A program made the translations under genes and the position numbers. Shown piece by piece: positions 7,765 to 16,121 of a stretch of DNA of 64,000 nucleotides. The notes beneath the pieces are model-generated. The model searched no databases, was not told the DNA's origin, and saw only the letters and a program-made list of their open reading frames with translations. Position 1 is the first letter of the stretch; each line of letters opens with the position of its first letter. Source of the DNA: Nitrososphaerota archaeon. Lineage in GTDB: Archaea; Thermoproteota; Nitrososphaeria; Nitrososphaerales; Nitrosopumilaceae. The stretch spans positions 1-64,000 of the forward strand of contig JAJPKL010000020.1 in the NCBI GenBank assembly GCA_021323705.1, given 5' to 3'.

Positions 7765-7947
7765 TTGTTTGGTAAAAGTTATGGATGTGGTGCATGTGGT
7801 ATGCGATTTAAATATAGAGATGAGTTGGTCAAGCATGCACAAGATAGTCATGACAAAAAAACTACCTATCTGTGTATAACCTGTGATGAATCTTATGAAA
7901 ACGAATCATCTTTCATGTTGCACATGGCACGCGAACATAGAGTTTGA
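7765..7947 (+). CDS. Two-finger C2H2 zinc protein
   Basis: A 60-residue protein with two C2H2 zinc fingers of the form C-x2-C-x12-H-x4-H: CGAC...HAQDSH and CITC...HMAREH. Likely binds nucleic acid. The TTG at 7765 is chosen because TTTAAATA (7734-7741) lies 27 bases upstream, as in leaderless genes; a TTG at 7717 would add 16 lysine/asparagine-rich residues and overlap the TATA box. Archaea have many such short C2H2 proteins. It lies just upstream of the urea-type transporter, but no functional link is shown. Confidence 0.72.
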   Translation: MFGKSYGCGACGMRFKYRDELVKHAQDSHDKKTTYLCITCDESYENESSFMLHMAREHRV

Positions 7948-7948
7948 A

Positions 7949-7960
7949 TTTTTTTGTTTT
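7949..7960 (+). terminator. T-rich tract after the zinc-finger gene
   Basis: TTTTTTT, G, TTTT directly after the stop codon; a U-rich archaeal terminator is likely. Confidence 0.4.
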
Positions 7961-8028
7961 GAAAGATTGCAAATCTGAGATCTAAATGAAAATGATTTTG
8001 CGATAAAAGCAATGTATGAAATTTTATT

Positions 8029-8043
8029 GTTCGACTGTCGAAA
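8029..8043. repeat. 15-bp palindrome, copy 2
   Basis: GTTCGACTGTCGAAA, nearly perfect GTTCGAC-N-GTCGAAC dyad. Its centre is 59 bases before the transporter start and about 30 bp upstream of the TATA box at 8061-8070. Confidence 0.55.
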
Positions 8044-8060
8044 ATTGGCTCATCGCCGAC

Positions 8061-8078
8061 ATATTTAATAATATATAA
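8061..8078 (+). promoter_or_regulatory. TATA region of the urea-type transporter
   Basis: ATATTTAATA is centred about 28 bases before the transporter ATG, followed by another AT-rich ATATATAA. Either could seat TBP; the first fits a leaderless message. Confidence 0.5.
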
Positions 8079-8094
8079 TTACTAATCATATGGA

Positions 8095-9684
8095 ATGGGA
8101 GATATTCCAATCGCGTATCCGATAGTAGTTCTAGCGTTTGTAGCTGCAACTGCTGCCATTGGAGTTCTCGCAGTAAAATTTGTCAAAAGAAGTAGCAAGC
8201 GCTACATTGTAGCTGGCAAAAGCTTGCCATTGTTTTTCATTGGTACAATGTTAGTGTCTGAAGCTGTAGATGGAAATGCATCGCTTGGAAATGTCTCTTT
8301 GACCTATGGCTTGGGATTCTGGGCGGGAGCAACTATACCCCTTGGCTTGGCAGTCTGCCTAGTTCTGACAGGTGCCTTCTTTGGAAAACGATTTAACAGA
8401 ATGTCAATGATAACACTGGCAGATTTCTACTACAGACGATATGGTAACACAACTGAAGTAATGTCTGGAACACTAATGGCCATAAGTTTCATCGTACTTG
8501 TGGCAGGTAACCTGGGTGCCAGTGGTTATATCTTGTCTGTGTTGCTTGGAATACCTTTGATCTATGCCATGCTAATTTCCACCGCGGTAGTCTTACTGTA
8601 TACCTACTTTGGAGGCCTGTTCTCCTGTGCTTATACCGATATTTTTCATATCTATCTTGCAATTGTAGGATTTTGGGCCGGTTTCATATACTTCATTGGC
8701 CCCTGGTCACCGATTCCGGGAGGCTTGGAAACCATAGTCGCAAACGCTCCAGCCAATTTCATGGATATGTCTGGTTTGTACGATATCAACAATGGGGCAT
8801 TGCCTAACTGGGCTGGAATAATATCGTTGGGAGTTGGAGATATAGTTGCACTTGATTTCATGGAAAGGGTATTTGCCGCAGATGGTGGAAGGACAGCTCA
8901 AAAAAGTTGCTACTTTGGAGCAGGTCTGACATTATTGTTTTTGATACCGACTACAATGGTAGGAATAATTGGACTGAGCCTAGAGCCAAATCTTAGTGAT
9001 CCGTACACTCTCTTTCCAATTGTGGCAATAAAGCACGCACCCATGGTAATAGGCATTCTGATGTTGGTAAGTACGATAAGTTGTGGTATGTCAACTGCAA
9101 ACGGCGGAACCTTGGCTATAGCCAGTGTACTTTCGAGAAACTTTTTGCAGCGCAATATACTCAGAGTTATGAAGAAACAGAAGCTCAATGACAGACAACT
9201 ACTACTTGCTACAAGACTTCTTGTAATCCCCATGTTCTTTACTGCATTTGCTTTAGGCGATCTTATCCCAAGACCTGGAATCTATCTCATTTTGGCATTT
9301 GACATCGTATTAGCAGGATGTCTGGTACCGTTGGTTTTTGGAACCTACTGGAAAAAGTCTACTGCATCAGGAGCAGTTGCATCCATAGCAGTTGGTACTG
9401 GACTGAGACTGATCTTATTCTTCCTCATAACAAATGCACCTCCTGGCAGTGCCTATGCAGCTTACGCAGGTCTTGATACAATCATTCCGCCACTAGTATC
9501 TCTGCCTGTGTTCATATTCACAAGTCTTGCAACACAAAGGAAAACACCACCACGACACGATGTGGTATATCTGATTCCAAATGACATGGATGTCGTTAGT
9601 GGAGCTGACGTAAAAGACTGGGTCAATCCAATAGACATGAGAATAGTCGACAAAAGTGGCGGTAACAACCGTGGGGCAATATAA
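8095..9684 (+). CDS. SSS-family sodium:solute symporter, probable urea transporter
   Basis: Polytopic inner-membrane carrier of 529 residues with about 13 hydrophobic spans. It shows the SSS core: a GKSLPLFFIGTMLVSEAVDGN segment after the first span (broken here at 20 residues by family variation), SLTYGLGFWAG, and a TLADFYYRRYG loop. Ammonia-oxidising archaea use DUR3-like SSS carriers to import urea, and this gene lies with urease and ureohydrolase genes, so urea is the likely substrate; other small solutes cannot be excluded from sequence alone. The C-terminal 60 residues are polar and cytosolic. The uspA gene follows after 43 bases on the same strand. The promoter has a TATA and a 15-bp palindrome. 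Confidence 0.85.
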   Translation: MGDIPIAYPIVVLAFVAATAAIGVLAVKFVKRSSKRYIVAGKSLPLFFIGTMLVSEAVDGNASLGNVSLTYGLGFWAGATIPLGLAVCLVLTGAFFGKRFNRMSMITLADFYYRRYGNTTEVMSGTLMAISFIVLVAGNLGASGYILSVLLGIPLIYAMLISTAVVLLYTYFGGLFSCAYTDIFHIYLAIVGFWAGFIYFIGPWSPIPGGLETIVANAPANFMDMSGLYDINNGALPNWAGIISLGVGDIVALDFMERVFAADGGRTAQKSCYFGAGLTLLFLIPTTMVGIIGLSLEPNLSDPYTLFPIVAIKHAPMVIGILMLVSTISCGMSTANGGTLAIASVLSRNFLQRNILRVMKKQKLNDRQLLLATRLLVIPMFFTAFALGDLIPRPGIYLILAFDIVLAGCLVPLVFGTYWKKSTASGAVASIAVGTGLRLILFFLITNAPPGSAYAAYAGLDTIIPPLVSLPVFIFTSLATQRKTPPRHDVVYLIPNDMDVVSGADVKDWVNPIDMRIVDKSGGNNRGAI

Positions 9685-9727
9685 CGTAATGACTAGAATG
9701 AATTGCCAGAAAATGGAGAAATAAAAA

Positions 9728-10195
9728 ATGTCAGAAAAGAACCAAGTCAAAGTAAAAAAAATTCTTCTTGCAATTGACAAGTCAGGATACAAAGACAAAG
9801 CCACTGCATATGCAATCACTTTGGCCAAATCCCTAGGAGCGGAGGTGACCGCACTTCATGTAATTGGTAGTTCGTCACTTGGTGCAACGAGGGACGTCCT
9901 AGGATATTATCGAGGGGGCAAACTGAAGGCTTACCAAGATGCATTAAAGAATGAAGCCGAAAAATTGCTTGGCAAAGTAGTAGAACTTGGCGAAAAGGAA
10001 GGAGTGACAGTCAACTCAGAGGTCATAATAGGCTCGCCGGTGAAAAAGGCGATAATAGACTACGCCAAAAAACAAAAAGTGGATCTAATTGTGATAGGAT
10101 CCAAGGGTATGGTAGGAATGGAAAAATTTGTCTTGGGAGGAGTTGCTCACGCCGTTGTATCTTACGCGCACTGCCCAGTGTTGGCAATTAGGTAG
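9728..10195 (+). CDS. Universal stress protein, UspA family
   Basis: A 155-residue single Usp domain. The N-terminal strand KKILLAIDKSG, AVTALHVIGS-like second strand, and the C-terminal GSKGMVGMEKFVLGGVAHAV loop (G-x2-G-x9-G-S/A type ATP-binding region) match ATP-binding UspA proteins. The function is stress response or regulation of a partner. Placement 43 bases after the SSS transporter suggests co-transcription; Usp proteins are often encoded beside transporters and can regulate them, which is inference here. Confidence 0.88.
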   Translation: MSEKNQVKVKKILLAIDKSGYKDKATAYAITLAKSLGAEVTALHVIGSSSLGATRDVLGYYRGGKLKAYQDALKNEAEKLLGKVVELGEKEGVTVNSEVIIGSPVKKAIIDYAKKQKVDLIVIGSKGMVGMEKFVLGGVAHAVVSYAHCPVLAIR

Positions 10196-10209
10196 TTTGT
10201 GATAATTCC

Positions 10210-10224
10210 GTTCGGTTGTCGAAC
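10210..10224. repeat. 15-bp palindrome, copy 3
   Basis: GTTCGGTTGTCGAAC, between the uspA stop and the end of the ParB-like gene, where no promoter is expected because both genes end here. Confidence 0.55.
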
Positions 10225-10973
10225 TAATTGAGATGTCTTACCAGAAGATTTTTGACGTAGTCTGTTACCTCTAACCCATTTTGGGAGGCTTTTTCATTTA
10301 GATGATCCCATAATTTTTTGTCAAATTTCTTCTTTGGGTTGAAGACAAGACGTACTGTTAACAATCCTTTTGGAGCTCCCCGTTTTACTCCAGTCTTTAT
10401 CATTACTTCTTGAAGTTTTCCATCAGATACTGCATTTACCAACTTTTCTTGGATTGCTTTTGGTTTTCTTGCTATCTGTATTGCTTCATACATGGTAATC
10501 TCTCCACCCTCAATTGCTCGTTGCAAAGGTTCGGCTAGTGTTAAGATACTAAGCCATTCACTAACCGTGCTTTTAGAAAGTCCATATTTTTTTGATACAC
10601 CAGTAATGCCAGACTCGGTAGAGTCTACCAATTTTTTTACCATTTTTGCTTTCTCAAGTGGTGAAAGGTCCTTTCGAATCAGATTTTCAAATAATGATGC
10701 CGCCTCTGCTTCTGCCCCTTCGAGTTCTGTTACTACTGCTGGAATCTCTCTTGAACCTTTTGCACTTAGTGAAAGAAATCTTCTGCGTCCAATCAAAAGT
10801 TTGTATCTCTTACTTGCATTGTCAAACCTAACAACTACAGGTTGCAGCAAGTCAAACTTTGACAGATGATCTTTGATAAGATCATCTCTTGAATCTTCAC
10901 CAAAGGGATGATCCTTTCTAACATTTTCATCTGCAATATCTATGAGCTTAAGGGGGATGTTCTTAATCTTCAT
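10224..10973 (-). CDS. ParB-like DNA-binding protein
   Basis: A 249-residue ParB/RepB/Spo0J-family protein. Residues 1-90 form the ParB N-terminal domain: LLQPVVVR, then YKLLIGRRRFLS (the GxRR box), then a FENLIRKDLSPLEKA segment. A KorB-like helix-turn-helix follows (YGLSKSTVSEWLSIL, near residues 130-145). The C-terminal 60 residues (KKKFDKKLWDHL) could dimerise. ParB proteins bind palindromic parS sites and, in bacteria, use CTP for sliding; the family may also act as a transcription regulator. No parA neighbour is present. Three 15-bp palindromes lie within 3.5 kb and a fourth in its own 3' flank. Role in chromosome organisation or regulation is not resolved. Confidence 0.88.
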   Translation of the reverse strand: MKIKNIPLKLIDIADENVRKDHPFGEDSRDDLIKDHLSKFDLLQPVVVRFDNASKRYKLLIGRRRFLSLSAKGSREIPAVVTELEGAEAEAASLFENLIRKDLSPLEKAKMVKKLVDSTESGITGVSKKYGLSKSTVSEWLSILTLAEPLQRAIEGGEITMYEAIQIARKPKAIQEKLVNAVSDGKLQEVMIKTGVKRGAPKGLLTVRLVFNPKKKFDKKLWDHLNEKASQNGLEVTDYVKNLLVRHLN

Positions 10974-11072
10974 AAATATTTCTTAATTAGTAAATCTATT
11001 TATTAATTTCTTTTCTTTCATACCTGTTTTTGCAATGAAAGTGCAATTTTTACAACAAGTTCTATCTAAAAT

Positions 11073-11081
11073 GTAGATTAC
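11073..11081. promoter_or_regulatory. GTA-N3-TAC dyad, distal copy before the 97-residue protein gene
   Basis: GTAGATTAC, within ATGTAGATTACGTA. It lies between the divergent ParB-like gene (100 bases away) and the gene at 11164 (83 bases away). Confidence 0.45.
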
Positions 11082-11105
11082 GTATCAATTTTCCGCTGTA
11101 AATCA

Positions 11106-11114
11106 GTAGTTTAC
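11106..11114. promoter_or_regulatory. GTA-N3-TAC dyad, proximal copy before the 97-residue protein gene
   Basis: GTAGTTTAC (reverse complement GTAAACTAC, the same nonamer as before tbp). It is centred about 24 bp upstream of the TATA element TTTAAATC at 11131-11138. Confidence 0.5.
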
Positions 11115-11163
11115 ATTTTTTACCCTAATCTTTAAATCATTTTTGAAGGATCTACCTAAAACT

Positions 11164-11457
11164 ATGGAGAGAACGAGTATGGGGTTTGACACAAAAACAG
11201 AAGAATTTCTATGCAAAACCTCTGTCCTGAGTTATTATATAGCAACATACAATGCTGTGAATGGAGAACTAGGGCTTGATGGCGAGCCTGTCACCGTAGA
11301 TGAAATATTTGATTTCATAAATGACCTAAAGCACGAGGCAGGTCTAGAAAACGTACAAAACATAACAAAATCAGACGTTTCTTTAGCTTTCAGGATACTG
11401 TTGAAAGCAGGATTGGGAAAGCAAAATTCGCTAAATCTTGCGTCTTTGTCAAATTAG
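11164..11457 (+). CDS. Hypothetical protein, 97 residues
   Basis: A small soluble, mostly helical protein of unknown function. It starts MERTSMGFDTKTEEF; a central VTVDEIFDFINDLKHEAG stretch and a C-terminal DVSLAFRILLKAGL helix suggest a compact helical fold. The ATG at 11164 is chosen because TTTAAATC at 11131-11138 lies about 29 bases upstream; a TTG at 11143 would add seven residues. Its promoter shares the GTA-N3-TAC pair with tbp, suggesting common control. Confidence 0.6.
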   Translation: MERTSMGFDTKTEEFLCKTSVLSYYIATYNAVNGELGLDGEPVTVDEIFDFINDLKHEAGLENVQNITKSDVSLAFRILLKAGLGKQNSLNLASLSN

Positions 11458-11489
11458 TTTCGTACTTGCACCATAGTGCAAACCCATCA

Positions 11490-12011
11490 CTATAATGTAA
11501 GAACCCTTTTTGCAGAATTAACTCTATCAAGCAAATCTTTAAGGAATACGTCCGCAAAATGTTCAAAGGTTTTTACGCCAAATTTCGTTTCATATTCTTT
11601 CTTCCTTTGATCATACTCTGACTTGAGCCAGGCAAAATCTGATTCCTTCAGATTAATTACATTGTTACTAGCCTCAGCTTTGGATTCGAACATGTTGAGC
11701 ATGAAAATACTTGCAAATTTCGTAAAATTGTTTGCCCTGTATTTCTTCTCATATTTTTCCTTCAATGTCTTATAATTCTCCTCAAACCATTCTTTAACAT
11801 CGGATCTGACGGTTAAAGATGTGTATCTTCCAGAAAAGTCTATCTTGATGTTGTGCATTCCTACCGTGTAGTATTCTCGTTTTATTTCATTCATCATGAT
11901 TATCAACGCACTGGGTAGGAACATTCCTGGATAGTATTCATCAGTCTTATCTTGCAATTTTGAGATGATTGCTGGTTTGAGTCCTATTGTTGCATACCCC
12001 TGACTAGGCAT
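11490..12011 (-). CDS. Protein with three tandem ribbon-helix-helix-like repeats
   Basis: A 173-residue protein that reads as three beta-alpha-alpha units. Unit 1: strand YATIGLK, helix AIISKLQDK, helix LPSALIIMMNEIK. Unit 2: strand SLTVRS, helix VKEWFEENYKTLKEKYEKKY, helix FTKFASIFMLNMF. Unit 3: strand VINLKES, helix FAWLKSEYDQRKKEYETKFG, helix FEHFADVFLKDLL. Units 2 and 3 are clearly similar to each other (W/FxxxY...KYExKF...F..FA..F). Ribbon-helix-helix proteins bind operator DNA as dimers, so a DNA-binding regulator is inferred. It lies between the ParB-like and urease gene clusters and is convergent with the 11164 gene. Confidence 0.65.
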   Translation of the reverse strand: MPSQGYATIGLKPAIISKLQDKTDEYYPGMFLPSALIIMMNEIKREYYTVGMHNIKIDFSGRYTSLTVRSDVKEWFEENYKTLKEKYEKKYRANNFTKFASIFMLNMFESKAEASNNVINLKESDFAWLKSEYDQRKKEYETKFGVKTFEHFADVFLKDLLDRVNSAKRVLTL

Positions 12012-12128
12012 GAAGACCGATTGGAGAATTACGTTAAAAATCTTTAATTAGTATTTAAATAAATTTTCTACTTTCTGCACAACCAAGAATAAGTATCTAA
12101 AAAAACGAAAAATGTGTTTACAATGGAT

Positions 12129-12383
12129 CTACAAAGGAACCATTGTATCAATCAGTCTTGCATTGGTTACATGACCGTCTTTCATTTGAATAACCAAATC
12201 TACTGTGTGCTTCAACTTGTTTAGCAGAAAAGTCGTTTGTACATCCCAAGAGTCTTGTGGACCTTTTTCTGGCAATGGGAAGAGTTCTCTTATCTTGAAA
12301 TCTTGTATTTCACTGCCATAAAGCGCCTCTACTGCTTTCTTTGAAGCTTTTTCTACTTCGTCACGTGTTTTGACTGGTGACAT
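12129..12383 (-). CDS. Small conserved-looking protein downstream of ureC
   Basis: An 84-residue soluble protein, MSPVKTRDEVEKASKKAVEA at the start, then a segment WDVQTTFLL...HTVDLVIQMKDGHVTNARLIDTM that looks like a beta-strand pair with a turn (KDGHV). No family recognised. It lies 52 bases downstream of ureC on the same strand but has its own AT-rich TATA region at about 12405-12420 (28 bases before the ATG), so it may be transcribed both alone and by read-through. A role with urease is only suggested by position. Confidence 0.62.
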   Translation of the reverse strand: MSPVKTRDEVEKASKKAVEALYGSEIQDFKIRELFPLPEKGPQDSWDVQTTFLLNKLKHTVDLVIQMKDGHVTNARLIDTMVPL

Positions 12384-12421
12384 ATTTTATTTATACTTAG
12401 TAAATATAAAAATATATTGAT

Positions 12422-12436
12422 TTTCGATTGTCGAAC
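12422..12436. repeat. 15-bp palindrome, copy 4
   Basis: TTTCGATTGTCGAAC, between the ureC stop and the promoter of the 84-residue gene; its last base touches the ureC end. Confidence 0.5.
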
Positions 12437-14148
12437 TAGAACAAATGATACAGTCTTGCCATCGGAAGTTTTTTCGACGCTTCAGTTGTAGCTAACTTTC
12501 CATCTATCAAAACCTTGTAGGTCTCAGGATCTATCTCAATTTTCGGCAGTAAGTTATTGTAAACCATATCTTTCTTGCTTATCTTTCTGCAATTCCTCAC
12601 TGGAAGTAGTTTCTTTTTCAGGCCCAATTTTTTTGCCAAACCATTTCGTATTGCCAATTTTGAGGTGAAAGTTACCGAAGTGGAATGAACTGCTTTTCCA
12701 AATGCGCCAAACATTGGACGGTAGTATACTGGCTCGGGGGTAGGAATTGATGCATTTGGATCTCCCATCAAAGAGTATGCTATGAATCCACCTTTTATCA
12801 CAAGTTTAGGTTTAACACCAAAGAATTCAGGAGTCCACACTACAATATCTGCCATCTTGCCTTTCTCTAAGGAACCAACATAGCCGGAAATACCGTGTGT
12901 TATTGCTGGATTGATAGTAAGCTTTGCAATGTATCTTTTGACACGTACATTGTCATTATCTCCAGTTTCCTCTGCAAGACGACCAAATAATTTTTTCATC
13001 TTGTCGGCAGTCTGCCATAATCTAATACTTACTTCACCCACTCTTCCCATTGCTTGGCTGTCAGAAGAATACATGCTTAGGGCACCAATGTCGTGCAGTA
13101 CGTCTTCTGCAGCAATTGTTTCTCCTCTAATTCTAGATTCTGCAAACGCCACATCCTCTCTTACGGATGGATTTAGGTGGTGACAGACCATCATCATATC
13201 TAGATGTTCTTCTAATGTGTTAACAGTAAAAGGTCTGGTCGGATTAGTAGAAGAGGGAAGGATGTTTTTCTCTCCTGCTATTTTCATAATGTCAGGTGCA
13301 TGGCCGCCACCGGCTCCTTCAGTGTGATATGTATGAATTGTTCTTCCGTTTATTGCTTCTATTGTATCATCAACAAAACCGCATTCATTTAATGTATCAG
13401 TATGGATAGCAACTTGCGTGTCTGTTCTGTCAGCAACACACAACGCAGCATCAATCGTGGCTGGAGTAGAACCCCAATCTTCATGCAATTTCAATCCGCA
13501 AGCTCCTGCTGCAATTTGTTCCATTAGCGTAGCTTCTCTGGAATCGTTTCCTTTCCCAAGCAAGCCGAAATTTATGGGAAATTCGTCCAACGCCTCAAGC
13601 ATCCGATGAATATTCCATGGACCAGGAGTACAAGTTGTTGCCTTGGTACCATCCGCAGGTCCTGTTCCCCCGCCGATCATCGTTGTCGTACCGCTGCATA
13701 TGGCCTCAATTGCCTGTTGGGGCGAAATAAAATGAATATGAGTATCAATCATTCCGGGAGTGCAGATGGTATGCTCGCCAGCAATTACCTCGGTGCATGC
13801 AGATATCACCATATCTATGTCATCCATAATGTTTGGATTTCCTGCTTTTCCTATTCCAGCCACCACGCCATCTTTGATGCCAATGTCTGCCTTGATGATA
13901 CCAAGAATGGGATCGATGATAATTGCATTCGTTATAACTACATCAAGAGAGTCTTTGCTGGTAACCCCACTTGCCTGCCCCATTCCATCTCTGGCACTTT
14001 TACCCCCGCCAAAAACTATCTCATCTCCATAAACCTGAAAATCCTTTTCAATCTCAATTATGAGATCCGTATCGGCAAGCCTGATCTTGTCTCCTTTTGT
14101 CGGCCCATAAAGATCAACATACTGCTTTCTTGGAATTATTAGTGTCAT
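12436..14148 (-). CDS. ureC: Urease alpha subunit UreC
   Basis: Catalytic subunit of urease, hydrolysing urea to ammonia and carbamate. All active-site residues are present: His137 and His139 (DTHIHF), Lys220 that is carbamylated (GLKLHEDWG), His249 (VAIHTD) and His275 ([12 protein letters not shown]) on nickel, His323 (VCHHLNPS) on the flap and Asp363 (SSDSQAMG). The 570-residue length is standard. The three structural genes run ureA-ureB-ureC on the minus strand; ureC overlaps ureB by 4 bases (ATGA), so translation is coupled. Nickel insertion requires UreDEFG, which are transcribed divergently just upstream of ureA. Ammonia produced here would feed ammonia oxidation and assimilation. Confidence 0.97.
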   Translation of the reverse strand: MTLIIPRKQYVDLYGPTKGDKIRLADTDLIIEIEKDFQVYGDEIVFGGGKSARDGMGQASGVTSKDSLDVVITNAIIIDPILGIIKADIGIKDGVVAGIGKAGNPNIMDDIDMVISACTEVIAGEHTICTPGMIDTHIHFISPQQAIEAICSGTTTMIGGGTGPADGTKATTCTPGPWNIHRMLEALDEFPINFGLLGKGNDSREATLMEQIAAGACGLKLHEDWGSTPATIDAALCVADRTDTQVAIHTDTLNECGFVDDTIEAINGRTIHTYHTEGAGGGHAPDIMKIAGEKNILPSSTNPTRPFTVNTLEEHLDMMMVCHHLNPSVREDVAFAESRIRGETIAAEDVLHDIGALSMYSSDSQAMGRVGEVSIRLWQTADKMKKLFGRLAEETGDNDNVRVKRYIAKLTINPAITHGISGYVGSLEKGKMADIVVWTPEFFGVKPKLVIKGGFIAYSLMGDPNASIPTPEPVYYRPMFGAFGKAVHSTSVTFTSKLAIRNGLAKKLGLKKKLLPVRNCRKISKKDMVYNNLLPKIEIDPETYKVLIDGKLATTEASKKLPMARLYHLF

Positions 14149-14516
14149 CTCTGATCACTGTCCTTGAATCCCAGCTTTCGTGCTTTTTTGATCGCAATTT
14201 CTTTTCTAGTAGAAAGCTTGCCGTTTACAAGACCGTTGAATCCATAGACAATTTTTTGTCCGCTATATTCAGTAAGTTCTACTTCCTTTGTATCGCCGGG
14301 TTCAAACCTCACTGATGTTCCTGACGGAATGTTCAGGTGAAATCCATAGGCTTCCGCCCTAGGAAATAGAAGAGCTTTGTTTGTTTCAAAAAAATGAGTA
14401 TGAGAACCTACCTGTACCGGCCTATCTCCAGAATTACTCACTGTAATCTTGATAGTCTTTCTTCCTTTATTTGCAATAATTGGAACATCATTTATGAAAT
14501 ACTCTCCTGGGATCAT
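14145..14516 (-). CDS. ureB: Urease beta subunit UreB
   Basis: Structural urease subunit of 123 residues. It contains the diagnostic segments [38 protein letters not shown]-like [19 protein letters not shown], and the C-terminal [10 protein letters not shown]. It assembles with UreA and UreC into the (abc) trimer. It starts 2 bases after the ureA stop and overlaps ureC by 4 bases. The length is slightly above the bacterial 100-110 because of a lysine-rich C-terminal tail. Confidence 0.96.
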   Translation of the reverse strand: MIPGEYFINDVPIIANKGRKTIKITVSNSGDRPVQVGSHTHFFETNKALLFPRAEAYGFHLNIPSGTSVRFEPGDTKEVELTEYSGQKIVYGFNGLVNGKLSTRKEIAIKKARKLGFKDSDQR

Positions 14517-14518
14517 AT

Positions 14519-14821
14519 CTATACGATAGGATCGTGTACAGTGACGAGTTTTGTCCCATCTTCAAATGTTGCCTCTGTCTGTACGGTTTTGATTAACTCA
14601 GGCACGCCTGGCAGAACATCATCTCTTGTTAAAACTCTCCTGCCTGAACTCATTAGCTCCGATACAGACCTGCCGTCTCTTGCTCCTTCCACTATATGAT
14701 CAGAAATTAGTGCCAAAGCTTCTACATAGTTAAGCTTCAATCCTCTTGCTTTTCTTCGTCGTGCAACCTCTGCAGTCATAAAAATATAGAGTTTATCTAT
14801 TTCTCTTGGAGTAAGCATCAT
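14519..14821 (-). CDS. ureA: Urease gamma subunit UreA
   Basis: The smallest structural urease subunit, 100 residues, full length. Family signatures are [10 protein letters not shown] at the N-terminus, [38 protein letters not shown] and the C-terminal [10 protein letters not shown]. First gene of the ureABC operon. The promoter lies in the 96-base gap to ureE: an AT-rich TTTATAAT at about 14855-14862 would place the start about 10 bases before the ATG. A distant paralogue lies at 5191-5610. Confidence 0.97.
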   Translation of the reverse strand: MMLTPREIDKLYIFMTAEVARRRKARGLKLNYVEALALISDHIVEGARDGRSVSELMSSGRRVLTRDDVLPGVPELIKTVQTEATFEDGTKLVTVHDPIV

Positions 14822-14854
14822 ATCTCTATCTATCCTGACTTCTTGTATTTATTA

Positions 14855-14894
14855 TTTATAATAAATTACTATGAATTTGATCAAAAAATATAAT
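14855..14894. promoter_or_regulatory. Divergent ureA / ureE promoters
   Basis: The 96-base gap between the two urease operons holds TTTATAAT (14855-14862) facing ureA and AATATAAT (14887-14894) facing ureE. The latter is centred 27 bases before the ureE ATG, implying a leaderless ureE message. Confidence 0.55.
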
Positions 14895-14917
14895 TTCAAA
14901 GATTGAGCTAGATTATC

Positions 14918-15418
14918 ATGCTAACAATCACATCAATAATCGGAAATATTTTTCAAAACAAGGACTTGATGGAAAAATTCAAACAAATGGAGTCAGAAAA
15001 AAGATGTGAAAAGATCAAGATCTCACGCCTTGAACTGGAAAGAGGAAGGATTAGGAAAAAGACTGATGTTGGAACTGATATTGGTCTTGTTCTTGATTCT
15101 AGACTATATCATGGTGATGTTGTATTATCAGACCAAGAAAAATTCATTGTAATTGAGCAACTACCTGAAAAAGTGTTCTCAATAAAAATAAAGAATTTGA
15201 AGGATAATGCTACTGGTCTGCTTACTATTGGTCACATAGTAGGAAATAGGCACAAACCAATAGCAATAAGTGACAACGTTTTTTCATTTCCAATACACTC
15301 CGATTCCGAAGTAGATGTTTTCAAAAAATTATTGTCAGGCGTCGCAAGTGACCTCGAATTTGAGGTAGGGGAACAGATTTTTCAACCTCAAGATGGGATG
15401 TATGTACATGAACACTGA
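14918..15418 (+). CDS. ureE: Urease accessory protein UreE
   Basis: Nickel metallochaperone that delivers nickel to UreG and apo-urease. The 166-residue protein has the UreE N-terminal beta domain (RGRIRKKTDVGTDIGL) and the C-terminal ferredoxin-like domain with GHIVGNRHKPI, where the conserved His binds nickel. The C-terminus (VHEH) is only weakly His-rich, unlike bacterial UreE tails with many His. First gene of ureEFGD, which runs opposite to ureABC. Confidence 0.93.
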   Translation: MLTITSIIGNIFQNKDLMEKFKQMESEKRCEKIKISRLELERGRIRKKTDVGTDIGLVLDSRLYHGDVVLSDQEKFIVIEQLPEKVFSIKIKNLKDNATGLLTIGHIVGNRHKPIAISDNVFSFPIHSDSEVDVFKKLLSGVASDLEFEVGEQIFQPQDGMYVHEH

Positions 15419-16109
15419 TCACGAGTTTTTTTTAATGCAGTTTTCTGACTCTTTCTTTCCATCCGGTATGTTCAGTCTGTCAAACGGTCTAGAGTCCTTA
15501 GTGAAGCGTCAGGTGGTAAAAAACGATAAAGACGTTTTAAATTTCATTGAACAGCAGATCGAATTTCAGATAGTGCCTTGTGATTGCATGATTTTCCTGG
15601 CGGCTTTTGATGCTGTAAGAAACAAGAATGTTGAAGAACTGGTTCAAGCAGACAAGAGGTTCTACTCGATGAGACTGATTAAAGAAGCAAGAAACTCTTC
15701 TGTTAGATCTGGCTCCCAAATATTGAATTGTGCAATTCAAATGGCACTTGACAAAGATGATAACAAAATCGCAAAACAGTTTCAAAAATTAATATCGTCA
15801 AACCATACTCCAGGGACATATCCTGCCTGTTTGGGTATAATCACTAGCATTTTTGGAATTCCACCTGAAAGCGGCATCAGAATAATGCTATATTCATTTA
15901 GCCAGAGTATTGTGGGAGCGGCTATTCGATTAGGAGTAATTGAGCACATTGCTGGTCAAAAAACTCTTTCATCACTTTCCATCAAGATTAATGACATTTC
16001 AAAAAATATCAAGAAACAACCACTGGATAACCTATGGCAATTGACACCATTGACAGATATTTTTCAAATGATGCACGAATACGATAATTCCAAGATGTTC
16101 ATCACATAG
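15408..16109 (+). CDS. ureF: Urease accessory protein UreF
   Basis: All-helical partner of UreD that recruits UreG and gates nickel insertion. Key sequences are MQFSDSFFPSGMFSLSNGLES at the N-terminus (family QLADSxFPxGxFxxSxGLE, here broken to 20 residues by its first Met), RSGSQILNCA and the GTYPACLGIITSIFGIP helix. The ATG at 15408 is chosen because it overlaps the ureE stop by 11 bases and leaves the family N-terminus almost directly at the start; upstream ATGs at 15393 and 15402 add only a few residues. About 233 residues, normal length. Confidence 0.9.
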   Translation: MNTDHEFFLMQFSDSFFPSGMFSLSNGLESLVKRQVVKNDKDVLNFIEQQIEFQIVPCDCMIFLAAFDAVRNKNVEELVQADKRFYSMRLIKEARNSSVRSGSQILNCAIQMALDKDDNKIAKQFQKLISSNHTPGTYPACLGIITSIFGIPPESGIRIMLYSFSQSIVGAAIRLGVIEHIAGQKTLSSLSIKINDISKNIKKQPLDNLWQLTPLTDIFQMMHEYDNSKMFIT

Positions 16110-16121
16110 ATTTGGTCGATT

